Below, in pieces: positions 22,466 to 36,285 of a DNA stretch of 64,000 nucleotides. The stretch's first letter is position 1; each line of letters begins with the position of its first letter. Under the pieces are notes generated by a model. That model had not been told where the DNA came from, made no database searches, and saw only the letters and a list, made by a program, of their open reading frames with translations. The position numbers and the translations under genes were made by a program. The stretch covers positions 7,216,213-7,280,212 of the forward strand of contig CM040093.1 in assembly GCA_022496805.1 (NCBI GenBank), given 5' to 3'. Origin of the DNA: Pohlia nutans (lineage: Eukaryota > Streptophyta > Bryopsida > Bryales > Mniaceae).

Positions 22466-25400
22466 TAAGAAAAAAATATATTTTTTGACCAAAACAATAG
22501 TTTCGGAACAACAGATTTCGGTTGGAAAATGTCCTCGTCAATGCGTCCAAATCAACTGCTGTAATCAACGTTTTCATGTTGATACAGTCATAGGATTTTC
22601 TAGTAGTGATAGTTTACGTCTCAACGTCGCCCATGCGCCCGCGTCTTGATTTACATGAAGAGTCTGCCCTTCCCACCCCCACCCCCACTTCCGCATCCGG
22701 TTGTTCCACCTTTCCCATCACCATTGCTAGTGTTTAGGATTTCGAAAAAACCAACACAATCCCCAATGATTTAGTCATCGCGACTAGCTAGTTCAGGCCC
22801 TTGAAGTCCTCAACTTCCACAATTGAAACATCGTCATGCTTTTTTACAAATTAAAGAATCAGCCATCTTTTAAACATGAAAATGTAGGAGGGTTTCATTG
22901 ACGATACCTCAAAGTGAATTACAAGATTAAATTACAAAAAAATGAATTGTTAACGTGTAACCATTTTTGAATTGTTGAATCACTTTAAAAATTGACACTC
23001 TATGCCAAAGTTTTAGGTGAATGAAATTTTGTGCTATAAACTTTGTAGGTTTATATATGAGTTAATAGTGGAGGTGATTGAATATTTCAAATTGAAAGAC
23101 CCTCATCCACTTCACCTTCTTCTGGAAGTCTATATTTGAAGGACTTAAAGAATCGAGTAAAGAACATTTTGTACAAAAGAAAACCTTCACAATGAATATG
23201 TCTTAATGTACCTAAAATTACATGTTCCATGCAATTTAAAAGACATGTTAATAAGTTATTGATACTTGGCTCGACGTTGAACTAAAAGTTATGCGTGGTA
23301 TACAAAGTTGTGAGGATCCACCTTGACATGAGGTTCCTTCAGCCTTCATAGAAATGCTGAAGAGTCACGTCCAATTTGATGCTCCGTCTAGAGGAGCTCT
23401 TGTTATTTGTTTTGAAGATCAACCATAACTACGACGGATATGACAATCCCCATCTAAATTTCCACCCATGATGTTCGTAGGGCAAGGAGGATTTTGGATA
23501 GATCACTAGTTTTTCTTGGACAGCCACAATTTTGCCGTAGATGGATTGAAGAAAAAAAATATGCCAACATGAAGGGTGTTTTAAAATGATATACAAAGAG
23601 GGCAACAATTAAATAATAAAGTCATGTCTTGTACAAATTTAATTTCTACTCAGAATGTCAAGCAGAAAGCCATTATTGTTAAACTCTGGTCATGTATGGT
23701 AGCATGTTTTGAAAAATACTCTTTGAAATCATTCATATTCATACGTCTAAAATCACATGTGAGAAATAAAAAATTTGATACAAATACTAAATGTAGATTT
23801 TACTATTTTGATGCTAATTGTGTATTCATTTATAAAAAAATGTGAATAAGCCTCTAAAGTTGGAGAAAAAATGGATTTAGAGAAATTTGATTAGAAAAAA
23901 TTAATGTTTCAATCATAATTTGTCGATTACTACTGTGTCATCACAAAAAGATAGCAATAACAAACATCTTCACCAATCATTTGACTTTGATCACCAACCT
24001 ATGGTGTAGTGTGAGCAAAACAATCTCCTTTTAGCAACAACTAGTTCAAATGGAGTGTTTAAACACTAAATACCGTAGTGGAATCCTATTTGAGTGTTTT
24101 GTTTGAACATTCAAAGACATTTCTATGATAGAATCTACCCTAATATTCCAAACAATGAACGCTTTAGTGTTTGTTCCAGTGTTTGTCTTTTCTTGTTTTG
24201 AAATTTTCACTATGTTAATATACGAGTCTCAAGGTTCCTATAATGGTAAAATTCATTAAATTTGGTTGAAATATGCACAAAGTATGCTAATTTGAAGATT
24301 GGGGTTTTTTAAAGTGGAAATCAACAATTCAAGTTTTATCCTTGGACTCTAACAACTATTTTTTTGCTAATTAAATTTGTCAAAACAAAATCACATCAAA
24401 CTCCTAATTCTTCCATGACATTTGCGAAAATGTAAAGAAATCTTAATTTGGATGTGCAGTTTAGAAGATAACTAGGGATGAAGTTTGTTTAGTAAATTGT
24501 CATCCATCCGAAGAGAATACAAGAAAAAAGGATGAATATTACCATGGCCGGATGAATTTGTGGTGGCAGATGAAGTAACACATGAGAACTTCTTTAGGGA
24601 ACTCAAAGAACTTCAAGTACACTTTTGGAAATGGGTGCACGGGAACAGCCATGGGCGTTTTTTGGACACTATCACCGACTGCTGGTTGAAGGCGATTGTC
24701 TGGACGATGACCAATCGTAGCTTAGTTGGACGGTCCTTGCGGTAGGTGAAATATAAATAAGACATATAGAGGCCAACTCTGCATGTAACGATCGACGATT
24801 GACTCTGGATTGTTATTCAATACTCCTAATATCCTTTTTATCTAATTTCTTTGGCCTTCCCAAACTTGGAAGAACACTAGTATTTCCACACTTTTGAATT
24901 CATTTAAAAATCCTCTGGACTGTTCAAACATGGATTCCAAGTTTACTAGCAATGTCTTGCTTTATAGCCCCTACCTCCTTCATTCCAATAATGCAATTTC
25001 TTAGATAAGATGAAAGTACCATGCTTATAGAGTAAAACAAAGTTGAACTGCAACGGCACACCTAATGAGAGAGACGTGAACTATGATGTGCACAATACCA
25101 ACAAACTATGTAAGTAGACTATGTTGACAGAATATGTGAGCATTGAATAAAATAACAGTCACTGATCATAATGAATTAAGATGCTGATTAAAGTGATCAA
25201 CAATCGGTACCAAACACTTATTTTCTAAATTCTCTAGCCACGAAAAGAAGCTTGGAGAGAAACTCAAATCTGCTACTCCAAAAATTTCATAAAAAGAAAC
25301 CCAAATTATTGGTTGACTTGCAACAAAATTGTACTTATGAAGTTGGAGGCACCAAACTTCATATATGTATGTCATATATATGAGCTATTGAAAATAAGAG

Positions 25401-25889
25401 TATTCTTGAGCATTCATTTATATAAATGAGCACGAGTTGTTAATCGATCATGCTTCATACTTGAAAGTATCCCAAGAGTGTTATCTATTTAGCCAAGTGA
25501 CCCATTTTGAAATAGATTTATTAAAGATATTCTTGGACATTTCCATATCTTCATAGGTATGAGTTGTCAATGAGTCATGCTTCTTATATGAAACCATCCC
25601 AAATGTCAGCTTTTGATGAGTTCATTTTTCATGATTTTCATAATGTTGAAGAGTAAGTTACTAATTTTTCATTATTTCTATTTCCACTTATCATTTGGCC
25701 ACATAATTTTAGACTCATTTATGAATTTCTAGAAATTTTTTGAAATTGGTACAATATCGTAATGCAAAATTTTGGTAATTTTAGATCCATTTTTGAATTT
25801 ATAGTGCAAGTTGGAAGTTGGTTCAATTTATTGTAGGATGAAGGGGGCGACAAAACTTATGTTTAGTAACTGTAATCATATTAATCATA

Positions 25890-26320
25890 TCTATATATAT
25901 ATATATAATTATATATATAATATGTCATGAATGATTATAATATTAATAATATATATCATCAATATATAGATTTATATTTTAATATAATTTCTTATGTATG
26001 AGTATATAATTATAATGTATATATTTTAATTATATAATATATTAATTTATATAATATAAATATTTTAGATATATATTATGGTATATAATGTTAATAAATA
26101 AATCATATTTTAAAATTAATATTAACATATAATAAATATTCATGATTAGTATTTACATCTATACCAATTTACAATTTTCATGTTCTATACTAATATTTAT
26201 AGTATAACTATAATGTAATATGATTATATATCTTAATTTATTAATAATATAATGGTAAAAATAATTAATAATTAATTATATTTTATTTAATATATTAATT
26301 AGTATGATTTGGATAATTGA
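25890..26320. repeat. TA-rich low-complexity tract
   Basis: Dense TATA/ATAT runs, including an (AT)n run at about 25890-25905 and many palindromic ATATAT steps through to about 26100, continuing as very AT-rich DNA upstream of the ARM gene. No gene signal. Confidence 0.75.
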
Positions 26321-27599
26321 ATATGGTAAGTAATCTTTGAATCAAAATGGAATTGTCACTTTTTGGTTGTCTATAACCACCCACTTTGAAATTGCATAAA
26401 AATCACATATAGTGACAAAAATTTGATTTCAATAGATTTGGCTCTTATACCCAAAGACCTCTCTACAATTATATATGCCTTTCAAAAATGACACTCATGT
26501 ATATGTTAAAATTCTCAAACTGATGTGAATAATATCTTCTAATATATTTTAGTATTAACCATTGTATTTTGAATTTAACAAAAATAGAATTATCTTTTCA
26601 CTCAAAAAGTTTTCAACACTTGGTTTGATAAAGTTTCAAACATATCGTTGTACTTAACTAAATGTATATACAAGTTTTGACAAATATTGAATGTTTTTGG
26701 AGTTAAGGTATAACTCTAATATAAAAAATCATTAAATACTCTATTTTTTCTTTCAAATTATGTTTAAAATATATATAAAATGGTTAAGAAATATACAATC
26801 ATATTTTCTATATTAAATGACAAGTTATTCAATTATATAATCTATATTGTTGTCTATGTATGATCTATTTCATCTGTATTAAATGTTGTATGCATTTATA
26901 TAGATAATTGAAAATATGTCAAAGTTATTAGAATAGTGCATATTGTCAATTATAAAAAATTATTATTAAAATAAATAAATAAAAAATAAATAAAATTACA
27001 TAATTTTTAATTTTTATAACAGTGTACTTACAATACAGACCACATACAATCGTTAATAGATGAATAAAATCAAAATGTTCAAGTATAATGAAATGTTTTA
27101 CATCTTATAAGATGCAAATTTTAATTTCTAAACGTAATTGTTTATATTGTAGATTGATTTTTATATAAATAACTTTATGACATAATTTCTATAGATATGA
27201 ATTATTGTAGTCTTCAACTAAAGAATGGAAATTATGTGACGTGAATTTCTATACATAAAATTTTGATAATTTCATAAAAAATAAGGGTCTTAGAAAATGA
27301 AAATTTTAGTAGGAGATTCAGAAACATACACACACTCATTTAATTAGTTTATAGAATCGTTTCATGTACTTCAATATATGAAACTCAAGTTTATAGAAGA
27401 AATCAATAATATGATTAATATAGAATTTATTGTAAAAATCATATGTTTGAAAATGTGCAGCAATAATCCTAAGAAATAATTAATGATTATTGATGATTGA
27501 TATGGAAAACTAATAATAAGAGATTATTAAAAACAATCACGTTTTATAAATATACTTTTGAATATTTTGCAACAAAATTATTGTGAAGACAATAACTAA

Positions 27600-30500
27600 A
27601 TGAATTGTATAGTACCACCTTCTTATAGTGTTCAATATGATGAATTTAATACGAGCTCAAATGCTTTACATTCATTGATTGAAAATGATACAAAAAAAAT
27701 ACATTTTAATGTACCAAATTTAAATGAATTGTTTGAAGGCAATGATAAAGAAAAACATACGCCACAAGATATTCATGAATTGATTTATGCATTGCAAATT
27801 GGAGGTAGTCGTTGTAAAATGGAAGCTGCTATTACAGTGAGATCTTTAGCAACATCACATAACATTCTTCAATCAATATTCATTGAATCTGGAGGAATTA
27901 GTCCTTTAGTTAATCTTCTTGCATATACAGCAGAAGAAGCTAACTGGCCTATGGAATTACGAGCAAAGGCAACAATTACTGTGAGGGCAGAAGCTGCACT
28001 TGCTCTTGGTAGTTTATCTGTGAACAACGATTATAATAAAGATGCTATTGGAGCTGTTGGAGCCATTCCATTACTTTGTGAGCTCATTCAGTAAGACATT
28101 TTAATGTTTGAATGTACAATTTATTAAAATATAAATTATATGTAAGTAATGTTATTTTATATATGTAATATTCAAGGTTTTTAAATTTTCTTATATCTAA
28201 GTTTAGTTGTAGAAAAAATATTGATAATGTGTATAAATATATTAAAAAAAACTACACATGATTTAATTACCTTCATAAAAGTGAAATTCAAATTTTCACA
28301 ATTTTTTTGCATTAGATGAATCATTTATGAAATTGGTATTTTGTACAAGATTTGATGATAATAATTCATTTTATATAATTTGCATTGTAGATTCAATAAA
28401 AACAATTGCAACCCAATAATTAATTTTAATTACAATAGTCAAGAAATGACTCCATTTTTAATTTTAGCACGAGATGCTGGTGTTGGAGCTCTTTCATGCC
28501 TTTCTAAAAGTGAAAAAAATAAACAAGAAATTATTTCTTCACATGGAATTCCAAGTTTAGTTCGTATAGTTGATGAAGGAACAAGTTTTGGAAGGTACGA
28601 AAACATATTATTTGTCAGTCTTTGAATGATCTCGTTGTTACAATATTCTTTAACCCCTAAACGCCCAAACGACCATTTTCTGGTCGCTGCCCGAATATAA
28701 CGGGCTGCCCGGAATTTAAAAAGTATTTTTTTTGAAAAATAAAAAATATTTTAAAATACTACGTCAAGTCTACTTTCCAACCCGTTTTGGATTATGTCAA
28801 TCCAAGTTAAACTCCACAAGGGAGAATTTTTCAAAGTGAATCACCTCAACATTGTCTTAGTGTTACAAAATTTGCTAATTGGGGAAAGTAATGATGTTCC
28901 CTCCATCATTTCTTTTGCTTTTTTGAAGTTTACAATAGATAAACCAAATTTAACCAATCATGCTAAATTTTAAACTCTAAAAGTGAAAATTAGAATTTAT
29001 ACAAATTTTCAAAGGTTAATGCTTTTAAATTCATTAAAACAAGATCTAAAGTTATTTTTGAAAGTTTGACTGTACGGATAATTTGTAGAGATGATACCCT
29101 ACATTTTGTCTATTGAACCAAACTTCATCAAACATATGGAAGGCACATATTATAACACATCTATGTTTTGTCCAATACCCCTCGGGCTCTTAGGGGTTAA
29201 TTCAAAGTGAATTTCAGTCTTTCTTTTAAGTTTGTAAAATTGTTTTTAGTAGTTTCAACATCATTCAAAACTTTATTATCAAAATAAATATATTTGATTT
29301 TCCAAAAAATCAAATATATTATATGAAAATCAGAGTTTTTTAATTTTAAAACTATTATGACTAAAATATAGAATTTACATTTAATGTAATTTTACAGAAT
29401 TGCTGCTGCCAATGTAATTGCAAAATTAGCAACAGGACAAAATGTTAGTGATATTAGGCTTCTGTTGGGACAAGAAGCTGGAGCTATCATTCCATTGTTG
29501 CGATTATTGAAGAATGGTTCTTCCAAAGCAAAAGAAACTGCTGCTGAAGCTCTTCAAAATTTAGCATTGCATGATTCGAATAAAAAAAATATTTTGAAAG
29601 AAAGGGGAATTGAAATCTTTACAGAACTACTAGAAAATGGAACATTAGGTGAAAAAGAAGTTGCTACTACAACTTTGAGAATTTTGAAAACATGTACATC
29701 TTCTGAAATAATTCAAATTCAAGAAAGATTGGAAAGTAGTCTTGATATTGTTGAAAGGTCAGATCAACCTTCAATAAATATGATTGAGCATATGGACAAT
29801 ATGGATATAGAGGATTTGACTAAATCAATGAACAACCAAAATGGAACTTTACCACAAGAAAAAGAAGTATTGCCTACCTTAACTTCTACAACTACTAGTC
29901 GTGAATTGCAACATTCAAATTCTTGTACAAATGCAAATTTACAAACAGACAAAGATTCAAATATAGGGCAAAATTTTTTTTTAGAAAAGAATTTAGTTTT
30001 GCCTAAAATTCAATGTATGTCTACATCGGAATTAACTTCTACACTTGCCCCTCCTTTAGTAGGCCAACCATCAATGCAAGTTGATGCAATTCTAGATAGG
30101 GTAAGAAAACCAATACATTCAAATTTACCCATTAGTAAGAGAACGAAAATGACCATTTCTAATACCAATAACCAAAATTCAAATGCATCATTTAAGAAAA
30201 ACCATCTAGTAGGTGAATTAAATGTCCAAAATTTTAATCAACCTACAATTAATACTACGCAAATGAAGAACTCAAACACAAACCAAAAGAATACGGATCA
30301 ATGTTTTTGGAACAAAAACAAAGAGCTTTTGCACCAAAGAAACCAATGTTATCCATTTACTGAAGGATATGGACTGACAAATACAATGCGGGATCAACAA
30401 ACTAAGCAATGTTTGGTGGTTGACAAACAACTTGTTGCTGGTGGCATTGTTGCTTTGGTTAACGCACTTTCTTCATCAAATCCAAGCGCACAAGAATTTG

Positions 30501-33500
30501 CTGCATTAGCATTAATGTTACTTGCATCTCAAGGAGGTTTTGAAGTTAAAACAGCTATATCTGATGCTGGTATGATTTGTTTAAGCCAAAAATTAAAAAA
30601 CTGAAACTTGTATTTAAGCTATTTTTAAAAATAAAAAATAAAAAATCTTGAATATATTGCTAGCTTTAGTAATCTCTAATAGTCTAAGAAGTCTTAGAAA
30701 AAATTAGGTGTGATACAAAATTTGTATATTACAACTTCTTTTGAAAAACAAGACATTTGATCATAAAAACATCATTCTTTTTCCTTTATAGTTAATTTTT
30801 AACATTGTGATAATATTGCACAATTTGTGTTCTTCTTTTTAAAAAAGAATTAGGCAATAGCAATTCAATTCGTTTTACATCTATATGAGGATAATCCATT
30901 TCACTATATATATATATAAAATAAAATTATAAAATTATAAAATTATATATATATAATAAAATATAATATATATATATATATATATAATAATTAAATAAAA
31001 GATTCAACTTGAGAATGATGTTCAACGTCGAACAATAACTATAAAATGGTTGTGGACATCATAAACAATTGATAAACAAACATTACAAGGTGTTATTACT
31101 ATACATTTTTAATGAAGTGTTTAATGTTAAAAACGTACTTGTATAGGTGCCATTCCTCTACTTCTTGCAATGGTGGATTCTTCACCATATCCTATGATAA
31201 GAGAGTCTGCTGCAGCTGCCATTGCAAAGCTTGTGTCGTACCATCATGTAAATAGAAGTCATGTGCTTAAATATGGGGGAATTAAATGTATGGTAAACAT
31301 GGCTAGGTGGTCTACAACACTCATTGAAGATGCATCAAGCGTAGAAAATCTAAAAGCACGAGTGCAAGCAGGTGCAATTGTCGCAATGCTTAGCATAGGA
31401 AACATGCAAGATAGACAAAATACAAGTATGGGATTGCAAGATGCACTACCTATTCTTATTCACATGCTAGAAAGTAATGATTTCAATGAAGTTGAAGCAA
31501 GTGTTGGAGGAATACAAGCTTTGAACACCAATCTTGGACTAGTAGAGCCACCTTTAGAAGTTAGGGGATTGAATTTTGGAGAACAAAGATCACTTCAAAT
31601 TCCAATTGATGGAACGATTGCCACTGAAATGATTACAGTTCTTTTGTATCTTACAAGAAGTAGTTTTAAAAATATAAAAGCAGCAACTCTTGAAGCATTA
31701 GTAGGATTTAGACAGAAGCCAAGTCAAAATGGACTAAAGGTATTTGAACCTAGAAGTGGATTGTCTCAAGGAGACTCTACGAAAAATTCACAACTACATG
31801 ATAATGCTCGATGGGATGGTGTACAAGCTCTTTTAATGATGTTGACAAAATGTCCAACTTTTGCAAGAGAAAGTGTGACATCAACATTTGCTTGTGCAAT
31901 GGCAAGTGACAAATTGAGTATATATATAACAAATGAAGGCCCTATAATTCAGCAACTCATGATGTACCACTTATACCTTCTATCCATTCTTTGTACTTTT
32001 CATGTTTTTCATGTTTTTCATGTTTTTAAATTATTTTGTAAATTATAATTATTATAAAATTTATTTATTTGAAAATTTTATTATCAAAATATTCAAATGC
32101 ATTTCTGAATTATTTTTTTGGAAATAGAATTCTCGAAGAAGGACCAACTATAGCAATAAGGGTTTCAGCAGCAGCTTCATTAGCAACTATTGGAGCACGT
32201 AAAAAAAGATTGAATTTCCTTTCAAAGGAACACATCTTATTGTTATTACAACTCCTTGCTTCAAATGAATATGAAACTAATCATTGGGAAGAGTCCTTGG
32301 TCCACAATTCAAGTACAACAGACAATCTTTTAGGAGTTTTGATGCCTCCTGTTCTACTTCGTGAACACATAATAGCCATTATAGTTTATATTGCACTTTC
32401 TGGAGATTTGGAAAAACAACTCCTCATTGCTGCTGGAGCAGCACCAATCCTAGTTGGAGTATTAAGAGTGAGTTCAATCATTTTACCTTACGAATTATAT
32501 TTTGATTGAAATAATTTATTGAGATTTTTAATGCAATAACGACTTCATCATATTAATATAAAGTTTATGCAACAGGGATGTCTTTTCAGCACGCATGGTA
32601 GTACAATGCAAGAATCATGGAAATACATGCAATCAATTTCAAAAAATAGAAGAGGTGTAAGTGGTGTGCCGCCTTACCTTCACGCAACACAAGAATTTGC
32701 TATAATGGGATTGATTATGCTTGCAGATAAGAATATTGAGACCATGGAAAAAATTGTAGAGAGTGGTGGCATTTCTCTTTTGGTGAAAATGTTGACTGCT
32801 ATTGTAGGATGCAAAGGCAAATTAGGGGCCAATTGGACTGAGGTGAAAGATTAATAATAATGATTGTTACATTAAGTTTTAAGAAAAATTATAAGTAGGG
32901 TATAGAAATCAAGTAATATGTAAATAATGTTCTTTTGAATTTTATATATTTTAGATAATAGATTGATAGATGTTAATAGTTTGAAACATTGTACACAATA
33001 CTTTACATCGTTGTTTCATTTAATTTAGACTCTTTTTTTCTTCGTTTATATTTAATGTAGATGGCAGCTGCAGCTTTGCTTACACTAGCAGGGAGTAATA
33101 ATGCTCGAGATGAAATTGTTCGAGTTGGTGGTATTTCTTCTCTTGTTCAAGTTCTCACAAGTGAAGGTGGAACGTTTCAATTTTCACTCACTGGTACAAC
33201 ACAAGCTTCTAAGCTAATAATATAGTAATAATTATATTTTTGTTTCCAAATATAATCTTAATATTGATATTTAATATTTTAAATTTGAACATCTTTTTTT
33301 GAATTAATAGGGTTGGCAGCAATGGCTCAACTATTAGGAGTTTTAGGACTTAATAGCAAAGAATCTAAGTTGCGCATGGCAGAAGAAGGTGCGGTGAAGT
33401 GTTTGGTGGATATTTTAGTTGGAAGTGGTAATTGTTATAACCAATCACCAACACAAACAAAGAATGAGGAAAAATTAAAATATACTGCCCTTGCTCAAGA

Positions 33501-34056
33501 AGCAGCAGCAGCTGCCTTAGCCACTATTATTTTACATTGTAAGACAAACGCTGAAGTTGCTGTCCAAGCTGGTGCAATTGGTCATCTTGTAAAGTTATTA
33601 GGTCCCGGCATTCCAAATTGTGATAAAATGAGCAATTTAAGCTCACAAGATTTATTACCTTCAACTTATAAATTGGCAAGAAATGAAGTACATTTGTCAG
33701 TGGATAAAGATGTTACTTCTAATAGTGATTTCAAACTTGATTTAGAATGTAGTGACTCTAAAATCAATACAACAATTTTGAATGAGGATTTAGTTGAAGT
33801 GGGGTCATATGCTGGACGATCGTTAGCATCTATGGCTGCTATAGGTAATATTATATCTTGCTATCCACAATGTTGGCATGAAATTGTGGATGCGGGAGTT
33901 GCTCCTAAACTTGCAAATTTACTCAAGGGTAGCAAATGCATGAACGGTAGTGAACTTCAAGATCATTGCAATGTTCTTCCAACAAAAATTCAAGAAAGTG
34001 CTGCTCTTATACTTGATTTACTTATTGATTGTGAAAAAATAAACTATTCTCTATGA
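27600..34056 (+). CDS. Armadillo-repeat protein, eight exons, 1389 aa
   Basis: Exons: 27600-28090, 28391-28594, 29398-30569, 31147-31963, 32128-32467, 32576-32842, 33061-33193, 33311-34056. All introns are GT-AG and all junctions keep frame (4170 bases including the stop). A stop codon (TAA) lies directly before ATG 27600, which fixes the start if this is the first coding exon. ARM units recur along the protein: AIGAVGAIPLLCELIQ, AGAIIPLLRLLKNGSSKAKE with AAEALQNLALHD, AGGIVALVNALSSSN, ESGGISLLVKML, AGAIGHLVKLLG. Residues about 345-570 form an Asn/Gln/Thr-rich linker that looks disordered. No U-box, BTB, kinesin or kinase part is seen, so the role is unknown; ARM proteins are usually scaffolds. 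Codon choice is strongly A/T-ending, unlike CAPE and pTAC14 nearby. I do not recognise an orthologue. Confidence 0.85.
28650..29200 (+). mobile_element. TTAA-type element, family C copy 1, in ARM gene intron 2
   Basis: TTAA at 28650-28653 and 29197-29200. Left end CCCCTAAACGCCCAAACGACC, right end CCCTCGGGCTCTTAGGGG. The internal landmarks CTACGTCAAGTCTACTTTCC, TAAACTCCA and TCAACATTGTCTTAGTGTTA recur in the copies at 51079-51617 and 58097-58653. 551 bp, wholly within the intron 28595-29397. Sequence near the right end reads open (ATGCCCTACATTTTGTC in other copies) but not as a real protein. Confidence 0.85.
30905..30988. repeat. (TA)n microsatellites in ARM gene intron 3
   Basis: Two TA runs, about 30905-30917 and 30968-30986, separated by AAAATTAT-type repeats, inside the intron 30570-31146. 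Confidence 0.85.
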
Positions 34057-36285
34057 TGGGAATTATAGAAATTTTTAATTCAAGTAAGAATTTACTTTTA
34101 CTTTTAAACTAGTTTTTTTTAATGTTTTTATCAAATGCATATAAAAATGCAACTATTTTAATTACTCTAATAAGTACAATACAAAGTATGATTCCTAGTG
34201 AAATTCCAAATACAATAAAAGTCTTGATAGCATTATATATCTTTTGAGTTCCAACTTTAAATACTTTTATGATATTAAAAAGATTTTATATTCTTTTGTA
34301 ATTTAGTTTCATAACTAGGTGTTGTATATTTTTTCTTTGTTAATGATAAAGACATCATGAAAAAATACACTAAAAGCAATCAATTGAAATTAATGTTGAG
34401 ATTTCAAACCAAATTTTTTAATTCAACATGTGTAAATTACCTTGCAAATATTTAGCTAGATGATAGTGATGATAATAATAACTTTAATAATTAAAATCTT
34501 CTAAAAGCACATATGGAGAAATATTTCTATTACATTTATTATATCATATGATTATATTAGATATTTTATGTTTTATCAATTAACAAATTTAGATAAAATT
34601 GAATTGCTACTTGTCATTGCAGTTATTTTGGATATTATATAATTGATAAATGTACATATCAAAAAGCTCAAATAAATCTTTAGCAAAATCAATTTTGAAT
34701 CAAATGTAAAATAAAGGTGTATTTTTTTTAATACAATACACTTTGTACATTATCAACATAACTATATGTAGTGTAACTATTTCAAGTTGCAAACTGTTAA
34801 AGCAACACATGTACAACATAAGATTATTGCAACTATATTAAGTATTGAAGGATCACTAAAATGATTTACCCTCAAGTATTACTCCATTTTAGCAATGAAT
34901 TTTGGAAAGCTATCCATTGATTTCAATTCAACCCGTACTGTAATATATGTATTTAATTGATTCTTGGTATTAAATAATTAGTGATTAGCTGTAATTGTAT
35001 AATTTGATTTGTTAGTGTACTTTGAAAAACTCATAGGGGACATAATAAAAGCAATGATTAGATATCTTTACTAAAATATTTCTAAATGTGAGTATAAAAA
35101 CATTCCATATCATTTGACATTATCAAGAGCTATTTGATGATAGATTGATTGCAATTATATCAAGATTATAATATATACATTATGAGGTTATGATATAAGT
35201 TCAGGTACGATATTTAATCATTGGGTGAATGAAGAATACAATTGAATACATATTGTAAGTTTTCCTTCATTTCCAAATTCATCACTGTCCTCAAGTGATT
35301 TCCTTCATTTGTACTATCACAAAATCATTTTGATACTTCAAAAATTAAATTTTGAAAATTCCTACCAAATCTACTCTGTGTAGATTTTTATATAGAATAT
35401 GCATAATTTATTTCATATTTCAATGAACTTCATTTAGAATTATTTCAAAATTTACATTTCAAAATTTATATCATGTTTGGTGCTATAAAAGTAAACTTAA
35501 TCAAAATTTAATAAAACCCTAAACCCTAGACACACTCATCTCAAATTTCAAACATGACATTCACTACACCGATTAAGGTTGATTGTCCTAAGACCACCAA
35601 CTTAAGCAATCTGGACTATTTTTGGCAGTCCTAAATTCGAAAAAAAAATTTGACTGCATTTGAAATATGTTTTGATGAGGATTGCAAAAATTTGCAACAT
35701 GTAATTCACATTTGTTAATTTTACACAAAATTCCAAAGTGGAAAGTAGCCTGTGACCCAAATCAAACCTCTAGGTTTCCCCATGTTCACACTTTGTTGTT
35801 CCTAATTCCGCTTATGAGCTAACCCAAAACCACCAACTATTTCTTCGCAATGCTTGGTGTGCCATTGGTCTCCTTCAATAGTGAAATTGGTGGTTTTAGG
35901 TCTCAACTGTGGTGGCCCCAAGAAAAGTCTACATGACATAATTGGGGGAGGTGGTGGTTTTAGGACATCCTACCTTATTGCTACACTAATCAGGGTTTTT
36001 CTTTCTGGCACCTTGGAGCCAGACTCCAATGTCGTGGCACAGTCACAATGGTCTAAATCTAGAGGGACCACCCTCCATTGTATGCATGAAGCACTGCTAC
36101 AGTGCAAAAAAAAAACCCTGACACTAATTGTTTTAAAATGGTTACATCTTTTTACACAAGGCAAACATTTTTATGAAATATGTTTATGGACATTCTACTA
36201 CATCAGTAGTACCAATATCTTTGACATTGGTAAAAATATTTGCCTTTTGTAAAAAAATTATAGCCTTAAGTAAATAGTTTGTGTC
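34057..36285. other. AT-rich intergenic region between the convergent ARM gene and pTAC14
   Basis: No supportable gene. Frames at 35854-36252 are T/G-rich with GGGGGAGGTGGTGG-like stretches and show no family signal. The 3' ends of both flanking genes should lie here, but no clear poly(A) site can be named. Confidence 0.5.

Larger units (their letters stand above)
18124..27599. other. Long AT-rich gene-free region
   Basis: About 9.5 kb with no open frame that looks coding. Any missing CAPE 5' exons should lie at its left end but were not recognised. It holds A/T homopolymer runs, a C-rich stretch (CCCACCCCCACCCCCAC near 22673), a tRNA-like piece near 22410, and dense TA-rich DNA at about 25890-26320. 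Two frames at 19665-19958 and 24560-24745 show no family features. Confidence 0.55.
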
